Source: Bacteroidota bacterium
GTDB taxonomy: Bacteria; Bacteroidota; Bacteroidia; Chitinophagales; Chitinophagaceae
Assembly: GCA_947460175.1 (NCBI GenBank)
Contig: CANHGW010000006.1
Location: 1-64,000 of the forward strand
Reading direction: 5' to 3'
Length of the DNA: 64,000 nucleotides
The notes under the pieces are model-generated. The model was not told the origin of the DNA and did not search any database. It was given only the letters and a program-made list of their open reading frames with translations. Position numbers and translations under genes: made by a program. This document shows positions 35,827 to 44,921 of the stretch, in pieces (the stretch's first letter is position 1; each line of letters starts with the position of its first letter).

Positions 35827-37072
35827 ATGGATTAAGTTCAAACCCAATTTTTTGAATTTCTTTCCAAAACGTTGGAAAAGATTTATTGACACAATCCGTA
35901 TTGTTTAATTCTACATCTATTCCTATAAGTGCTACCATACTTAAAGCCATGGCAATACGATGATCATTGTATGTATTAAACTGAACTGATTTAGTTTCAC
36001 CTAGTTGAGAATGATGAATGAATGAAAGACATTCTTGCTGATATACTAATTCAATATTAAATTTTTTTAGTTCAGTTGATAGAGCAGTGAGTCGTTGGCT
36101 TTCTTTATATTCAAGATGATGAATGCCTGTCAATTTTACAAATGGAAATTTGATAGCACATAATACAATGAATGGAATAGCAAGGTCCGGAAATGATTCT
36201 AGGTTATAAGTGTTAGTAATTGTTAGTGGATCAACCTCATTTATTTTTTTTATAAATGTTAATTCATCTTCATACATTGTCTTAATTCCAAATACTTCTG
36301 CTATCTCAGCAATCATTGCATCACCTTGTGTGCTGTATTCATGAAGATGATTCAATGTAAAAGTAGATTTCTTTTCCATCATTATAAGCATGCAAAAAAA
36401 GAACGTTGCGCTGCTCCAATCATTTTCTATTTCATAGTCAATTGATTGATACGCTGCATGAGGTATGTCAATAGATGTTTCTTCATAGGACATATCAATC
36501 CCGAAATCATTCATAATACTCAATGTCATATCGAGATAGGATTCTGAAACAATTGTATTTTCTTGAAATATGTTAATCCCTTTTGAAAATGTAGGTGCAA
36601 CTAAACAAAGAGAAGACACAAATTGACTTGAGGTTGATGCATCTATCTTTACTTTTCCACCTTTTATTTCTTTTCCATGAATAAGCAAAGGAGGAAAGCC
36701 TATTTTGTTTAAATAAGTAATATCGGCCCCTAATGTTATCAGTGCTTCTACTAAATCACCAATAGGTCGCTCGCACATTCTTTCAGAACCAGTTAATGTA
36801 AAAGTTCGATTTTGTTGAATTGCTAAATATGATGTAAGAAATCGATAAACAGTTCCTGCATCTTCTGCATCGATTACTAAATTGGGCTTGAAAGAATTTA
36901 TTTCTGTGAGCAGTTTTTGTAATAGTTGAGTATCATTGGCAGTTGATACGTTTTTTACATTAAATGTATTTTTACACAAGGCTTGTATAATAAGAACGCG
37001 GTTACTTATGCTCTTTGAAGCAGGTAATTGTATTGTTTCAGTAATAGGTTTATTTGAATATCGAAGTAGCAT
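35825..37072 (-). CDS. aroA: 3-phosphoshikimate 1-carboxyvinyltransferase (EPSP synthase)
   Basis: AroA transfers the enolpyruvyl group of PEP to shikimate-3-phosphate in aromatic amino acid synthesis. The 415 residues open with LPASKSISNRVLI (phosphate/shikimate binding) and carry DAGTVYRFL, the region of NAGTA(M/T)R in classical enzymes, STSSQFVSSL, and the C-terminal YNDHRIAMALSM. The DAGTVYRFL form is common in Bacteroidota. It is the last gene of a tight operon behind aroB (2 bases). Confidence 0.95.
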   Translation of the reverse strand: MLLRYSNKPITETIQLPASKSISNRVLIIQALCKNTFNVKNVSTANDTQLLQKLLTEINSFKPNLVIDAEDAGTVYRFLTSYLAIQQNRTFTLTGSERMCERPIGDLVEALITLGADITYLNKIGFPPLLIHGKEIKGGKVKIDASTSSQFVSSLCLVAPTFSKGINIFQENTIVSESYLDMTLSIMNDFGIDMSYEETSIDIPHAAYQSIDYEIENDWSSATFFFCMLIMMEKKSTFTLNHLHEYSTQGDAMIAEIAEVFGIKTMYEDELTFIKKINEVDPLTITNTYNLESFPDLAIPFIVLCAIKFPFVKLTGIHHLEYKESQRLTALSTELKKFNIELVYQQECLSFIHHSQLGETKSVQFNTYNDHRIAMALSMVALIGIDVELNNTDCVNKSFPTFWKEIQKIGFELNP

Positions 37073-37074
37073 AT

Positions 37075-38094
37075 TTATTGATTTGCTTCATTGATTTCAG
37101 TTTCACTTACGCTTACCTTTATGATAGGTTCACCTGGTTTTTTAATTAAACTCATCGTAAATCCATCTTCATTTTTTTTATCATTTTTCAAAAATGGTAA
37201 TAATTGTGCTGTATCGAAATGTTGAGTTAAAGATGGGAATAATTCACGACGCATAGAATGGAATTGTTCAATAAAACGGTTGTCAAGTTGCAATTTCATT
37301 CGACTCAATTGTAATTCTACTTCCATACCCAATATAATAGCTTCACCATGTAACAATGGCTGTGAGGTAGTAAGACTGTGGCTTTCAATAGCATGACCAA
37401 TACTATGTCCAAAATTCAATGCCTGTCTAATTCCATTATCATGAACGTCATCATTTACATATCGATTTTTGATAGCAATAGAATGTTGTATGGCATCTAT
37501 TTGTGAAAAATCGTTGAGAGAATAGAATTGTATTTCGTTCCAATACTCTTCGGAATCTAACAACGCATGTTTAATCATTTCAGCGGTGCCTGATAGAAGG
37601 TTTCGTTCAGATAATGTTTGTAAAAAAAGTGTATTGATGTAAATAGATTTTGCAGGATGATAAGTTCCAATCATGTTTTTAGTATGATTGAAATCAATAC
37701 CTGTTTTGCCTCCATGTGAAGCGTCAACCATCGAAAGTAAAGTAGTTGGAATATGAACTGTATCAATTCCACGTTTGAAAACTGAAGCAGCAAATCCTCC
37801 GAGGTCGCTCACCATGCCACCACCCACATTGATGAGTAACGATTTCCTACTAGCGTTCATGCGATTCAATTCATCCCAAACCAATTCGCATGTTGTACAA
37901 TTTTTATTTTGTTCCCCATCGGGAATTATTATCAACGAAGAATTGGACAATGAAGGTATAATGCGTTTAAACAATGGAACACAAAAGCCATTCGTCTTTG
38001 CATCGGCTAAGAGAATGTATGATGAATATTGTTGTCCTTGTATATACTGTTCGAATTCGGATTCTTCTCCTTCGAAAAACAACTTTGTGCTCAT
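37075..38094 (-). CDS. aroB: 3-dehydroquinate synthase
   Basis: AroB makes 3-dehydroquinate from DAHP using NAD and zinc. The 339 residues contain the NAD-binding GGGMVSDLGGFAAS, VPTTLLS-type VHIPTTLLSMVDASHGGKTGID, AEMIKHALL with zinc ligand Glu, and metal ligands in NFGHSIGHAIE and HGEAI. Its start overlaps the ABM gene's stop by 4 bases (ATGA), so it is translationally coupled in the operon that ends with aroA. Confidence 0.95.
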   Translation of the reverse strand: MSTKLFFEGEESEFEQYIQGQQYSSYILLADAKTNGFCVPLFKRIIPSLSNSSLIIIPDGEQNKNCTTCELVWDELNRMNASRKSLLINVGGGMVSDLGGFAASVFKRGIDTVHIPTTLLSMVDASHGGKTGIDFNHTKNMIGTYHPAKSIYINTLFLQTLSERNLLSGTAEMIKHALLDSEEYWNEIQFYSLNDFSQIDAIQHSIAIKNRYVNDDVHDNGIRQALNFGHSIGHAIESHSLTTSQPLLHGEAIILGMEVELQLSRMKLQLDNRFIEQFHSMRRELFPSLTQHFDTAQLLPFLKNDKKNEDGFTMSLIKKPGEPIIKVSVSETEINEANQ

Positions 38095-38384
38095 GGTAAT
38101 TGAATTAATTTATTAGCTGAAAAAGCTTTTGGAGAATCATGAAACCATTTTTTTACACATGACCAAGTGTCTTGAAATAAATCGGACATTCGATAAGACT
38201 CTAAATCTGACGGCTGTTTCCATATGCTATATGTATAAAAAATGGATGCATCAGCTTCGTCTTGCCACAATTCTAAATATGTACAACCTTCAAAATTTCG
38301 AATGAGTTCTTTTCTTGATTCAAATAATTGTTTGAAATCTTCGATATGTTCTTGCTTGAAGTGCATTCGTACAACTCGTATCAT
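38091..38384 (-). CDS. Antibiotic biosynthesis monooxygenase (ABM) domain protein
   Basis: The 97-residue protein has the ferredoxin-like ABM fold pattern: MIRVVRMHFKQEHIEDFKQLF, then EGCTYLELWQD and FYTYSIWKQPSDLESYRMSDLF. Members include heme-degrading or quinol-modifying monooxygenases and proteins of unknown role. It overlaps both neighbours by ATGA junctions and so belongs to the aro operon; its substrate is unknown. Confidence 0.8.
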   Translation of the reverse strand: MIRVVRMHFKQEHIEDFKQLFESRKELIRNFEGCTYLELWQDEADASIFYTYSIWKQPSDLESYRMSDLFQDTWSCVKKWFHDSPKAFSANKLIQLP

Positions 38385-39175
38385 TCAAAAAATAATTTGA
38401 TATTATTGTAAAATAAATTTCGTTCATTTTTAACTTGAAACCCAAAGAGAGACGATGCATTGCCTTTATTGACACTGATTTCGAGATAATCTGCGGTATT
38501 AAAAAAGCATAATTTATGTCCTTCAGGTACATCATTGTAATTTTGACTCAATTCATGAATTTCTTCATCGCGCATAAAAAGTATTTTAAACTTTCGTCCA
38601 TTGCGCACTTCTTCAAACTGAGAGCGAGTTACATTCAGTACCACATTGCCGTAAGTATCTATATGTAATACTTGCGCCTCTAGAGTATTTTGATTATGAA
38701 AGGCATAAGTAGGATGTTTGATCAAGAGATCATTGACATCAATGTTTTCAATACCGATTGGGTTGTTGTGAATAATGCTAGCGACATGTGATAAGAAAGC
38801 ATCTGCAACTGTTAAATAATTATATGCTGGTATACGCTCAGTTAATCTAAATAATTGAACCGGCTTGTCATCAAATAACAGCGTCATAAAACCATTGTCG
38901 GCGCAAAAAATGTGTTGCTGGTTTTCAAAGGCATATAATAGCTGATGTTTTGAATCGGCATATAAATCATTGAAAACAAAATGAAAGGTATGAGGAGGGA
39001 AGTGAGTGTAAGCTTGTTTGAAAATATAAACGGCTTGTTGAAGATTATAAGGTGAAATACTGTTGGAGATATCGATCAAATTGCATTCAGGAAAAGCAGA
39101 GAGTGTTTTTCCTTTAATGCTCGCTAATGCATAATTCTGTGATCCAAAATCAGAGGTAAGCGTAAAATTGAGCAT
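38381..39175 (-). CDS. SAM hydroxide adenosyltransferase-family protein, divergent
   Basis: The 264-residue protein belongs to the DUF62/chlorinase-fluorinase superfamily whose members split SAM into adenosine or halo-adenosine and methionine. Visible matches are LTSDFGSQN at the N-terminus, CADNGFMTLLF in the middle, HIDTYGNVVLNV and FNTADYLEISVNKGNASSLF in the C-terminal domain. The DPGVGxxRR loop is replaced by FNDLYADSKHQ, and the FHGRD loop by TVADAF, so the catalytic Arg and His of the archaeal enzymes are not seen. Bacteroidota versions are generally divergent here. It starts the four-gene block with ABM, aroB and aroA. Confidence 0.75.
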   Translation of the reverse strand: MLNFTLTSDFGSQNYALASIKGKTLSAFPECNLIDISNSISPYNLQQAVYIFKQAYTHFPPHTFHFVFNDLYADSKHQLLYAFENQQHIFCADNGFMTLLFDDKPVQLFRLTERIPAYNYLTVADAFLSHVASIIHNNPIGIENIDVNDLLIKHPTYAFHNQNTLEAQVLHIDTYGNVVLNVTRSQFEEVRNGRKFKILFMRDEEIHELSQNYNDVPEGHKLCFFNTADYLEISVNKGNASSLFGFQVKNERNLFYNNIKLFFE

Positions 39176-39260
39176 GCTACAAAAGTAAGATATAAAAATG
39201 AAAAGGTGAAGAAGCGAACAAAAAGCTTAAAAAATGATTCAATTTATGCGTTAGTAGACT

Positions 39261-40049
39261 TTATTTAGAAGTGTCAGGTTCGGTTTGTTGCAGTATGTTT
39301 TCAATAGGTTCGAAATAGGTGTTGTAATAGCCATAGACAGCTTTTGTCATTTGAATTTGTTGCTGTAGATGCCCAAATTGGCATTCTATACTTATAAATG
39401 GACGATGATTTTTCCCATAAAATACACTCAAGGATCCATCATCTTGAATCGCTTCATTATTTTGTAATACAACATTGAAATGTTGCTTTTTGAAATAATT
39501 AAACTGGGTTGAGTCGGTTACAATATAAAAGTCATCCACATCCATCATAGGATTGATTGAAACACTAAGATAATTATTTTTGAATCTAGCATCTTGTTGG
39601 TAAGATTTTATAGAATAACGTCCATCGTGATTATTGTGCAAGGCAATTGTTAAATCTGCAGCGGATAGTTTTTCTAATAGATACTTAGCAATATGTTGTT
39701 TGATTGCATGACTTTCATCTTCATAATTTGTTGGAGAAGTCATTAGATTGAAAATACGATTTGGATCAATTTCGAATCGTTTTCCATCTGAGTTAATAGG
39801 AACCGTTCGTTTGCTATTGGTATTGATACAGTAATATATACCTGCCGAATCTTTAAGAACATTTTGAATTGCAGCTATTCCTGTTTGTTCGTCATGATGC
39901 AAGGTTATAAAAGCCAATGAAGTAGATTGATGTTGTATGATATCAATAGGGATTGTATTCTGTTTGACTACAATGGTATCTGTCCTTGTTTGACCAAATA
40001 ATGCATAGCTATAAAATACTAATAGTACTAATTGTAGAAATGATTTCAA
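39261..40049 (-). CDS. Secreted M14-like (aspartoacylase/AstE-type) amidohydrolase candidate
   Basis: The 262-residue protein has a signal peptide (ending YALFGQ). An M14-like metal site can be proposed: HHDE (HxxE ligands, about residues 51-54), DPNRIF (matching DxNRxF, substrate-binding Arg), ALHNNHDG (third ligand His), and ISIECQFGH with a late Glu. This is the motif order of succinylglutamate desuccinylase/aspartoacylase relatives, but overall similarity is not assured. Its neighbour upstream, 38 bases away, is a GH3-type acyl-adenylating enzyme, and the two are probably cotranscribed. Confidence 0.5.
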   Translation of the reverse strand: MKSFLQLVLLVFYSYALFGQTRTDTIVVKQNTIPIDIIQHQSTSLAFITLHHDEQTGIAAIQNVLKDSAGIYYCINTNSKRTVPINSDGKRFEIDPNRIFNLMTSPTNYEDESHAIKQHIAKYLLEKLSAADLTIALHNNHDGRYSIKSYQQDARFKNNYLSVSINPMMDVDDFYIVTDSTQFNYFKKQHFNVVLQNNEAIQDDGSLSVFYGKNHRPFISIECQFGHLQQQIQMTKAVYGYYNTYFEPIENILQQTEPDTSK

Positions 40050-40087
40050 TGGATAGAATTAAGATTAGATTTTAAAAACTAAAATTA

Positions 40088-41608
40088 TTACACCTTCGAC
40101 ATCGAAAATTCAAGTATCTCCTCGAGTAATTTACGATCATTGTTTAATCGTGGTACTTTATGTTGTCCGCCAAGCTTGCCCTTGCTTTTAAGCCAATCAT
40201 TGAAGGTGCCTTTTGGTACTATATTTACTCGGGGTATACTCAATGCAATGCTTTTATGTCGTTTGGCTTCATAGTCTGAGTTGGATTGTTGCAAATAGAT
40301 ATCAAGTATTTCCGTAAATTGTTCTATGCTTTCTGGATTAGTTTCAAATTCGATTATCCATTGATGACATCCATTGGAATCATCTGAAAAATAAACTGGA
40401 GCGGCTGTATAATCAGTCACGGACGAATTTGTTTCCTTGCAAGCTTTTGCAATGGCATAATCTGCATTGTCTACAATCAACTCTTCGCCAAAGGCATTGA
40501 TAAAGTGTTTGAGTCGACCTGATACTTTAATACGATAGGGGTTTACCGAAACAAATTGTATCGTATCGCCTACAATATATCGCCAAAGTCCTGAATTGGT
40601 ACTCACAACAATGGCATAATTTTTTCCAATTTCTACATCTTCTAGTTGAAGTGTTTCAGGGAATTCTTTGCCTTGCTCTTCCAAAGGCATAAACTCATAA
40701 AATATACCATGATTCAAAAAAAGCAATAAACCATCTCTGCCAATAATGTCCTGAGCCGCAAAAAATCCTTCAGAGGCATTATAGGTTTCGAGATAATTCA
40801 TTTGAGCAGATGGAATCAATTGTTTAAATTGTTGTTCGTATGGTGTAAAGTTGACGCCACCGTGCATATACAATTCAAGATTCGGCCATATTTCATGAAG
40901 GTTATTCTTCCCTGTTATTTCAAATATTTTTTTGATCAGTACGATTGTCCAAGTGGGTACACCAGCAATCATCGTTACATCTTCCAAAATGGTACTTTGC
41001 GCCATTTTTTCAATTTTCTCCTCCCATTCTTGCATCAATGCAATCGACGTATCAGGTGTACGAATCAATTGAGTAAAATAGGACATGTTTTGAATCATTA
41101 CAGCCGATAAATCTCCATAATATGATTCTGCATTGAGTTGATTGATTTGATGACTTCCACCTAATGTCAAACACTTGCCAGTGAGAATGCCAGATTGAGG
41201 GAAATTGCGATAATACAATGCCAATACATCCTTAGCCGATTTGTAATGACATTCTTCTAATGATTCATTACTAACGGGTATAAATTTACTTTTATCAGAA
41301 GTTGTACCACTCGATTTAGCAAACCAACTGATTGGTGAATTCCACAATACATTTTGTGAGCCTTCCATCATTTTTTGGATATATGGTTTCAGGTCATCGT
41401 ATTCGTGAACAGGTACATTTTTTTTATAATCTTTGATTTCGTTGATGTGCTGAAAATTGTGCTTACGTCCAAATTCCGTAAATTGGCCACTATTGATGAG
41501 TGAGTTGTATACCATAACCTGCGTGTTTTGTGGATTAAGCAAAAAATTATCGATGGAACTCCATCGCAATTTTAATAAGCCTTTCAACGCAGGGTTTAGT
41601 ATCTTCAT
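40088..41608 (-). CDS. GH3 auxin-responsive promoter family protein
   Basis: The 506-residue cytoplasmic protein belongs to the GH3 acyl-acid amido synthetase family of the ANL-like adenylating enzymes. Plant members conjugate auxin or jasmonate to amino acids. Motifs include SPISWFAKSSGTTSDKSKFIP for ATP binding (quoted in part: FAKSSGTTSDKSKFIP), NASEGFFA, and YRIKVSGRLKHFINAFGEE (in part). The C-terminal KSKGKLGGQHKVPRL is a family ending. Bacterial homologues are frequent in Bacteroidota, but their substrate is unknown. Confidence 0.9.
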   Translation of the reverse strand: MKILNPALKGLLKLRWSSIDNFLLNPQNTQVMVYNSLINSGQFTEFGRKHNFQHINEIKDYKKNVPVHEYDDLKPYIQKMMEGSQNVLWNSPISWFAKSSGTTSDKSKFIPVSNESLEECHYKSAKDVLALYYRNFPQSGILTGKCLTLGGSHQINQLNAESYYGDLSAVMIQNMSYFTQLIRTPDTSIALMQEWEEKIEKMAQSTILEDVTMIAGVPTWTIVLIKKIFEITGKNNLHEIWPNLELYMHGGVNFTPYEQQFKQLIPSAQMNYLETYNASEGFFAAQDIIGRDGLLLFLNHGIFYEFMPLEEQGKEFPETLQLEDVEIGKNYAIVVSTNSGLWRYIVGDTIQFVSVNPYRIKVSGRLKHFINAFGEELIVDNADYAIAKACKETNSSVTDYTAAPVYFSDDSNGCHQWIIEFETNPESIEQFTEILDIYLQQSNSDYEAKRHKSIALSIPRVNIVPKGTFNDWLKSKGKLGGQHKVPRLNNDRKLLEEILEFSMSKV

Positions 41609-41714
41609 AAGTCAAATTATGATTCAAAAAGAAAATTCTATCAAAAATTATAATTTTGAAACAATGTAAAAGTAATTTTTTTTATCTAAAAATAAAAGCG
41701 ATGGGGAAAAGACC

Positions 41715-42458
41715 TTAAAGGGATGCTTTGCGTCTGAGTTCAAAGTTTTGACCCAAATAGAGTTTACGAACCTGTTCATCAGAAGCTAATTCCTCAGCTG
41801 TGCCTGATTTCAGTATATTCCCATCGTATAAAAGATACGCACGATCAGTAATAGAGAGTGTTTCTTGTACATTATGATCTGTTATAAGTATACCGATATT
41901 TTTAAATTTGAGCTGTTCTACTATGACTTGGATATCTTCTACTGCAATAGGATCAATACCTGCAAAGGGTTCGTCAAGTAAAATAAACTTTGGATTGACT
42001 GCTAATGCTCGAGCAATTTCGGTACGACGACGTTCTCCTCCACTCAATACATCACCATTGCTTTTACGTACATGGGTTAGTCTGAATTCGCTTAATAAGG
42101 ATTCTAGCTTATCTTTTTGCTCCTCTTTGGTAAGCGAAGTGATTTCAAGTACAGAGGAAATATTGTCCTCAACAGTCATTTTACGAAAGATGGAAGCCTC
42201 TTGTGGTAAATACCCTATTCCCAATTGAGCTCGTTTGAACATAGGTAATTGAGTAATGTTGATATCATCCAAAAATACTTCACCTTCATCAGGTTTTATA
42301 AGTCCGACCACCATGTAAAAGGTGGTTGTTTTACCTGCGCCATTTGGGCCAAGTAACCCTACAATTTCACCTTGTTTTACTTCAATAGATACTTTTTTAA
42401 CTACCGTACGGTTACGGTATTTTTTTATAAGTTCTGTTGTTCGAATTTGAGATAGCAC
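41715..42458 (-). CDS. lptB: LPS export ABC transporter ATPase LptB
   Basis: LptB powers lipopolysaccharide extraction from the inner membrane with LptF/G/C. The 247 residues have Walker [14 protein letters not shown], signature [15 protein letters not shown], Walker [16 protein letters not shown], and the switch His in [32 protein letters not shown] (quoted in part: [15 protein letters not shown]) is the LptB Q-loop form. It follows gldH by 53 bases and is part of the same minus-strand series. Confidence 0.95.
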   Translation of the reverse strand: MLSQIRTTELIKKYRNRTVVKKVSIEVKQGEIVGLLGPNGAGKTTTFYMVVGLIKPDEGEVFLDDINITQLPMFKRAQLGIGYLPQEASIFRKMTVEDNISSVLEITSLTKEEQKDKLESLLSEFRLTHVRKSNGDVLSGGERRRTEIARALAVNPKFILLDEPFAGIDPIAVEDIQVIVEQLKFKNIGILITDHNVQETLSITDRAYLLYDGNILKSGTAEELASDEQVRKLYLGQNFELRRKASL

Positions 42459-42511
42459 GCGGTAAAAGTAGTATGAAAAAATGAAAAGGAAATGTGAAAA
42501 AAAAGAATGGA

Positions 42512-42982
42512 TTAATTGACTATTTTTTCCAATCGGATGCCGACACTCATAACTTCAGGCAATGGATTCTCTCGCATGATTTGTTGCAATTCAATTTTGT
42601 ATTTTCCTCTGTTACTAAAGTGGACTGTACCATTATTATTGAGGGGCATTTTATGCTCCCAAATTTCGTTCATACCTCTTCCTAGCCATTTGCCATCGGC
42701 TTGCGCCAAAGGAACTTCTGTTTTCATTTCTGTAGGGGTAGTTTGATTTGGTAGCGACGTTTTTACATTCAACCATATATTTGAAAATGGATAAGCATCC
42801 GTATGACGTATGGTTAGAAACAATAAATAATTGGAGCTAGTATCTGTGATGTCAAATTCAAAACTAGGTTTGAAACTTGATTTCCATTTATTGTGAGGAA
42901 GACCTACATTTTTTTCAAATGTATTGGATGTAAGACAGCCACTTAATGTAAATAGAAGTATGACAATAGTAAAGATTTTCAT
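42512..42982 (-). CDS. gldH: Gliding motility lipoprotein GldH
   Basis: From the start at 42982 it has 156 residues with a lipoprotein signal and lipobox TLSGC. The mature part matches Gld[29 protein letters not shown], and [21 protein letters not shown]. GldH is required for gliding in Flavobacterium and belongs to the machinery linked to type IX secretion. The longer start (43003) would overlap yicC and put seven extra residues before the signal peptide. Confidence 0.92.
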   Translation of the reverse strand: MKIFTIVILLFTLSGCLTSNTFEKNVGLPHNKWKSSFKPSFEFDITDTSSNYLLFLTIRHTDAYPFSNIWLNVKTSLPNQTTPTEMKTEVPLAQADGKWLGRGMNEIWEHKMPLNNNGTVHFSNRGKYKIELQQIMRENPLPEVMSVGIRLEKIVN

Positions 42983-42992
42983 AAAGGTTTTG

Positions 42993-43868
42993 TTACAGTG
43001 CATTGAGTAATTGTTCTTTTGATTGTTCTAGTTCGTCTTTCATCATCACTACAAGTTTTTGTATTTCTACATCATTGGCCTTAGATCCCATGGTATTAAT
43101 TTCACGACCAATTTCTTGTAATACAAACCCGAGTTTTTTTCCTTTTGTGTTTCCTTCTTCATTCAGTAATTCAAAGAAATAATCGCAGTGATGAGAAAGT
43201 CTGTTTTTTTCTTCTGTTATATCAAATTTTTCGATGTAGTAAATGATTTCTTGTTCGAGCCTATTTTGGTCGGCATTGGAAGTTTGAGAAAATTCGCTGA
43301 TGGCAGAGGTAAGTTTTTCTCGTACACGTTCAGTTCTGTTTTTTTCATGTGGGTCTACTTGCAGGCAAAAGGATTTTATTTTTTCTATGTTGGTACTTAT
43401 ATGCTTGGTTAGCATAATGCCTTCTTGTGCACGATGATTATTAAGTATGGCGCAAGTTTCTTCTATTTTTTCTGAGATGATAGCCCAGTCAGCCTCACTC
43501 AATGTATCATTGACAGCTGATACGATTTCGGGCATACGCATCAATGTAGAAAGCATGTCTTTTTTTTCAAGGTTAAGTTCATCCGCAATTTGAGTCATAG
43601 CTTCATGATAGTACTTAGCAAGATCCACATTTACAGTAACTGGTTTTGATATGCCATGTTGTTTTAAAAAGATAGTACAATCAATAGATCCTCTTGTGAG
43701 TAATTGTTGAATTTTGTTTCTCAATTCAATTTCATAGAGTTTTAGTATAGGAGGAATTTTCGTATTGATTTCAAATTGTTTTCCATTGAGTGATCTTATT
43801 TCGAGCGAGCAAATAAAATCACTGACATTAAATTCAGTACGTCCAAAACCTGTCATTGAATAAAGCAT
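42993..43868 (-). CDS. yicC: YicC-family endoribonuclease
   Basis: The 291-residue protein opens with MLYSMTGFGRTEF, the family signature, and ends with GREINTMGSKANDVEIQKLVVMMKDELEQSKEQLLN (in part), the DUF1732 domain. YicC proteins act as endoribonucleases on small RNAs or mRNAs in E. coli and B. subtilis. It is the first gene of the series yicC-gldH-lptB; the stop is 10 bases before the gldH start. Confidence 0.93.
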   Translation of the reverse strand: MLYSMTGFGRTEFNVSDFICSLEIRSLNGKQFEINTKIPPILKLYEIELRNKIQQLLTRGSIDCTIFLKQHGISKPVTVNVDLAKYYHEAMTQIADELNLEKKDMLSTLMRMPEIVSAVNDTLSEADWAIISEKIEETCAILNNHRAQEGIMLTKHISTNIEKIKSFCLQVDPHEKNRTERVREKLTSAISEFSQTSNADQNRLEQEIIYYIEKFDITEEKNRLSHHCDYFFELLNEEGNTKGKKLGFVLQEIGREINTMGSKANDVEIQKLVVMMKDELEQSKEQLLNAL

Positions 43869-44275
43869 AATCTTGTAAAGTTAAGTGGTTAAAAATAATT
43901 CATTAATACCGAACTGATTGAAAAAAATATTTTGTGATTCATCGAAAAAATAAAAAAACGAGTAAAAAAAAATTAAAAACAACATTCAATTAAAATTATT
44001 TTCAAGGAATAAATAAAACGTAGATGAATTGAAACTAAATAAAATGTATTGCTGAAATATTGATGAATAAAGGGTTGTAGAAGAAAATAAAAAAACCGAA
44101 CGAAAGAATCACTCGGTTTTTTTTGAATTTATGGGTTAGTAAGCGTTATAACCAATACAAGTATAGAGAATAATATTTATTTAGAAAAATATTTTAAGAT
44201 AAAAGTTATTCACTACTTGTTAATATTCAAGCGTAATTTTTTTTATGTTAAAAATAATCATGCTTGTATTTTTTA
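43869..44275. other. AT-rich intergenic region
   Basis: Some 400 bases separate yicC from marC. I see one terminator hairpin (44090-44122) and otherwise very AT-rich DNA without gene or repeat. Confidence 0.6.
44090..44122 (-). terminator. Hairpin terminator downstream of marC
   Basis: The arms AAAAAACCGA and TCGGTTTTTT enclose a 13-base loop. Read on the minus strand it ends in a T run and would terminate marC transcripts about 150 bases after its stop. Confidence 0.65.
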
Positions 44276-44863
44276 CTAAAGTGCAATATTTGTTCTAAAC
44301 ATTTTTACTGCAATAGCAATCAATATCACACCAAAAAATTTTCGAATAACAAGTATGCCTGATTGACCTAACATTTTTTCAATCCAATTTAAACTACGTA
44401 ATGCAATAAAAATAATTATCAAGTTGATTAAAATGGCAATCAAAATATTGTAATGATGATACAATGATTTGATTGACATGACTGTGGTTAATGTACCCGA
44501 ACCAGCAATGATTGGAAAGGCTATTGGAACTACAGAGCCTGCTTTTGCATTGGGATCTCCTTTAAAAAATTCGATACCCAACACCATTTCTAAACCAAGT
44601 ATAAACAATACTATTGAACCTGCAATTGCAAAAGAGCTGATATCAAGACCAAGTATTTTTAAAAATCGTTCGCCCAATGCAAAGAAAAGTAATATCAATA
44701 AGCCTGATACAATTGTTGCTCGCCATGCACTTATGTGACCCATTTTATTTTTGAAAGAAATCAATACGGGTATTGAACCTAAAATATCAATGACAGCAAA
44801 TAATGCAAAAGATGCTGTCAGGATTTCTGAAAAGTTGATGTTGCTGATATCATTTAGTGCCAT
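44276..44863 (-). CDS. MarC-family membrane protein
   Basis: The 195-residue protein has six hydrophobic segments and the MarC-type PIAFPIIAGSGTLTTVMS in the middle, with DILGSIPVLISF in the first span region. MarC/UPF0056 proteins are conserved inner-membrane proteins of unknown transport function; the early link to multiple antibiotic resistance was not upheld. The gene is divergent from pepT and its -7 box almost touches the start codon. Confidence 0.9.
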   Translation of the reverse strand: MALNDISNINFSEILTASFALFAVIDILGSIPVLISFKNKMGHISAWRATIVSGLLILLFFALGERFLKILGLDISSFAIAGSIVLFILGLEMVLGIEFFKGDPNAKAGSVVPIAFPIIAGSGTLTTVMSIKSLYHHYNILIAILINLIIIFIALRSLNWIEKMLGQSGILVIRKFFGVILIAIAVKMFRTNIAL

Positions 44864-44866
44864 TAT

Positions 44867-44875
44867 GCAAAGGTA
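44867..44875 (-). promoter_or_regulatory. -7 element TACCTTTGC directly before marC
   Basis: Exact consensus on the minus strand, ending 3 bases before the ATG (44863-44861). The transcript is probably leaderless. Confidence 0.5.
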
Positions 44876-44921
44876 TAATATTAAAGATAGGATGTATATT
44901 TACATCCATTAAAAAATTACT

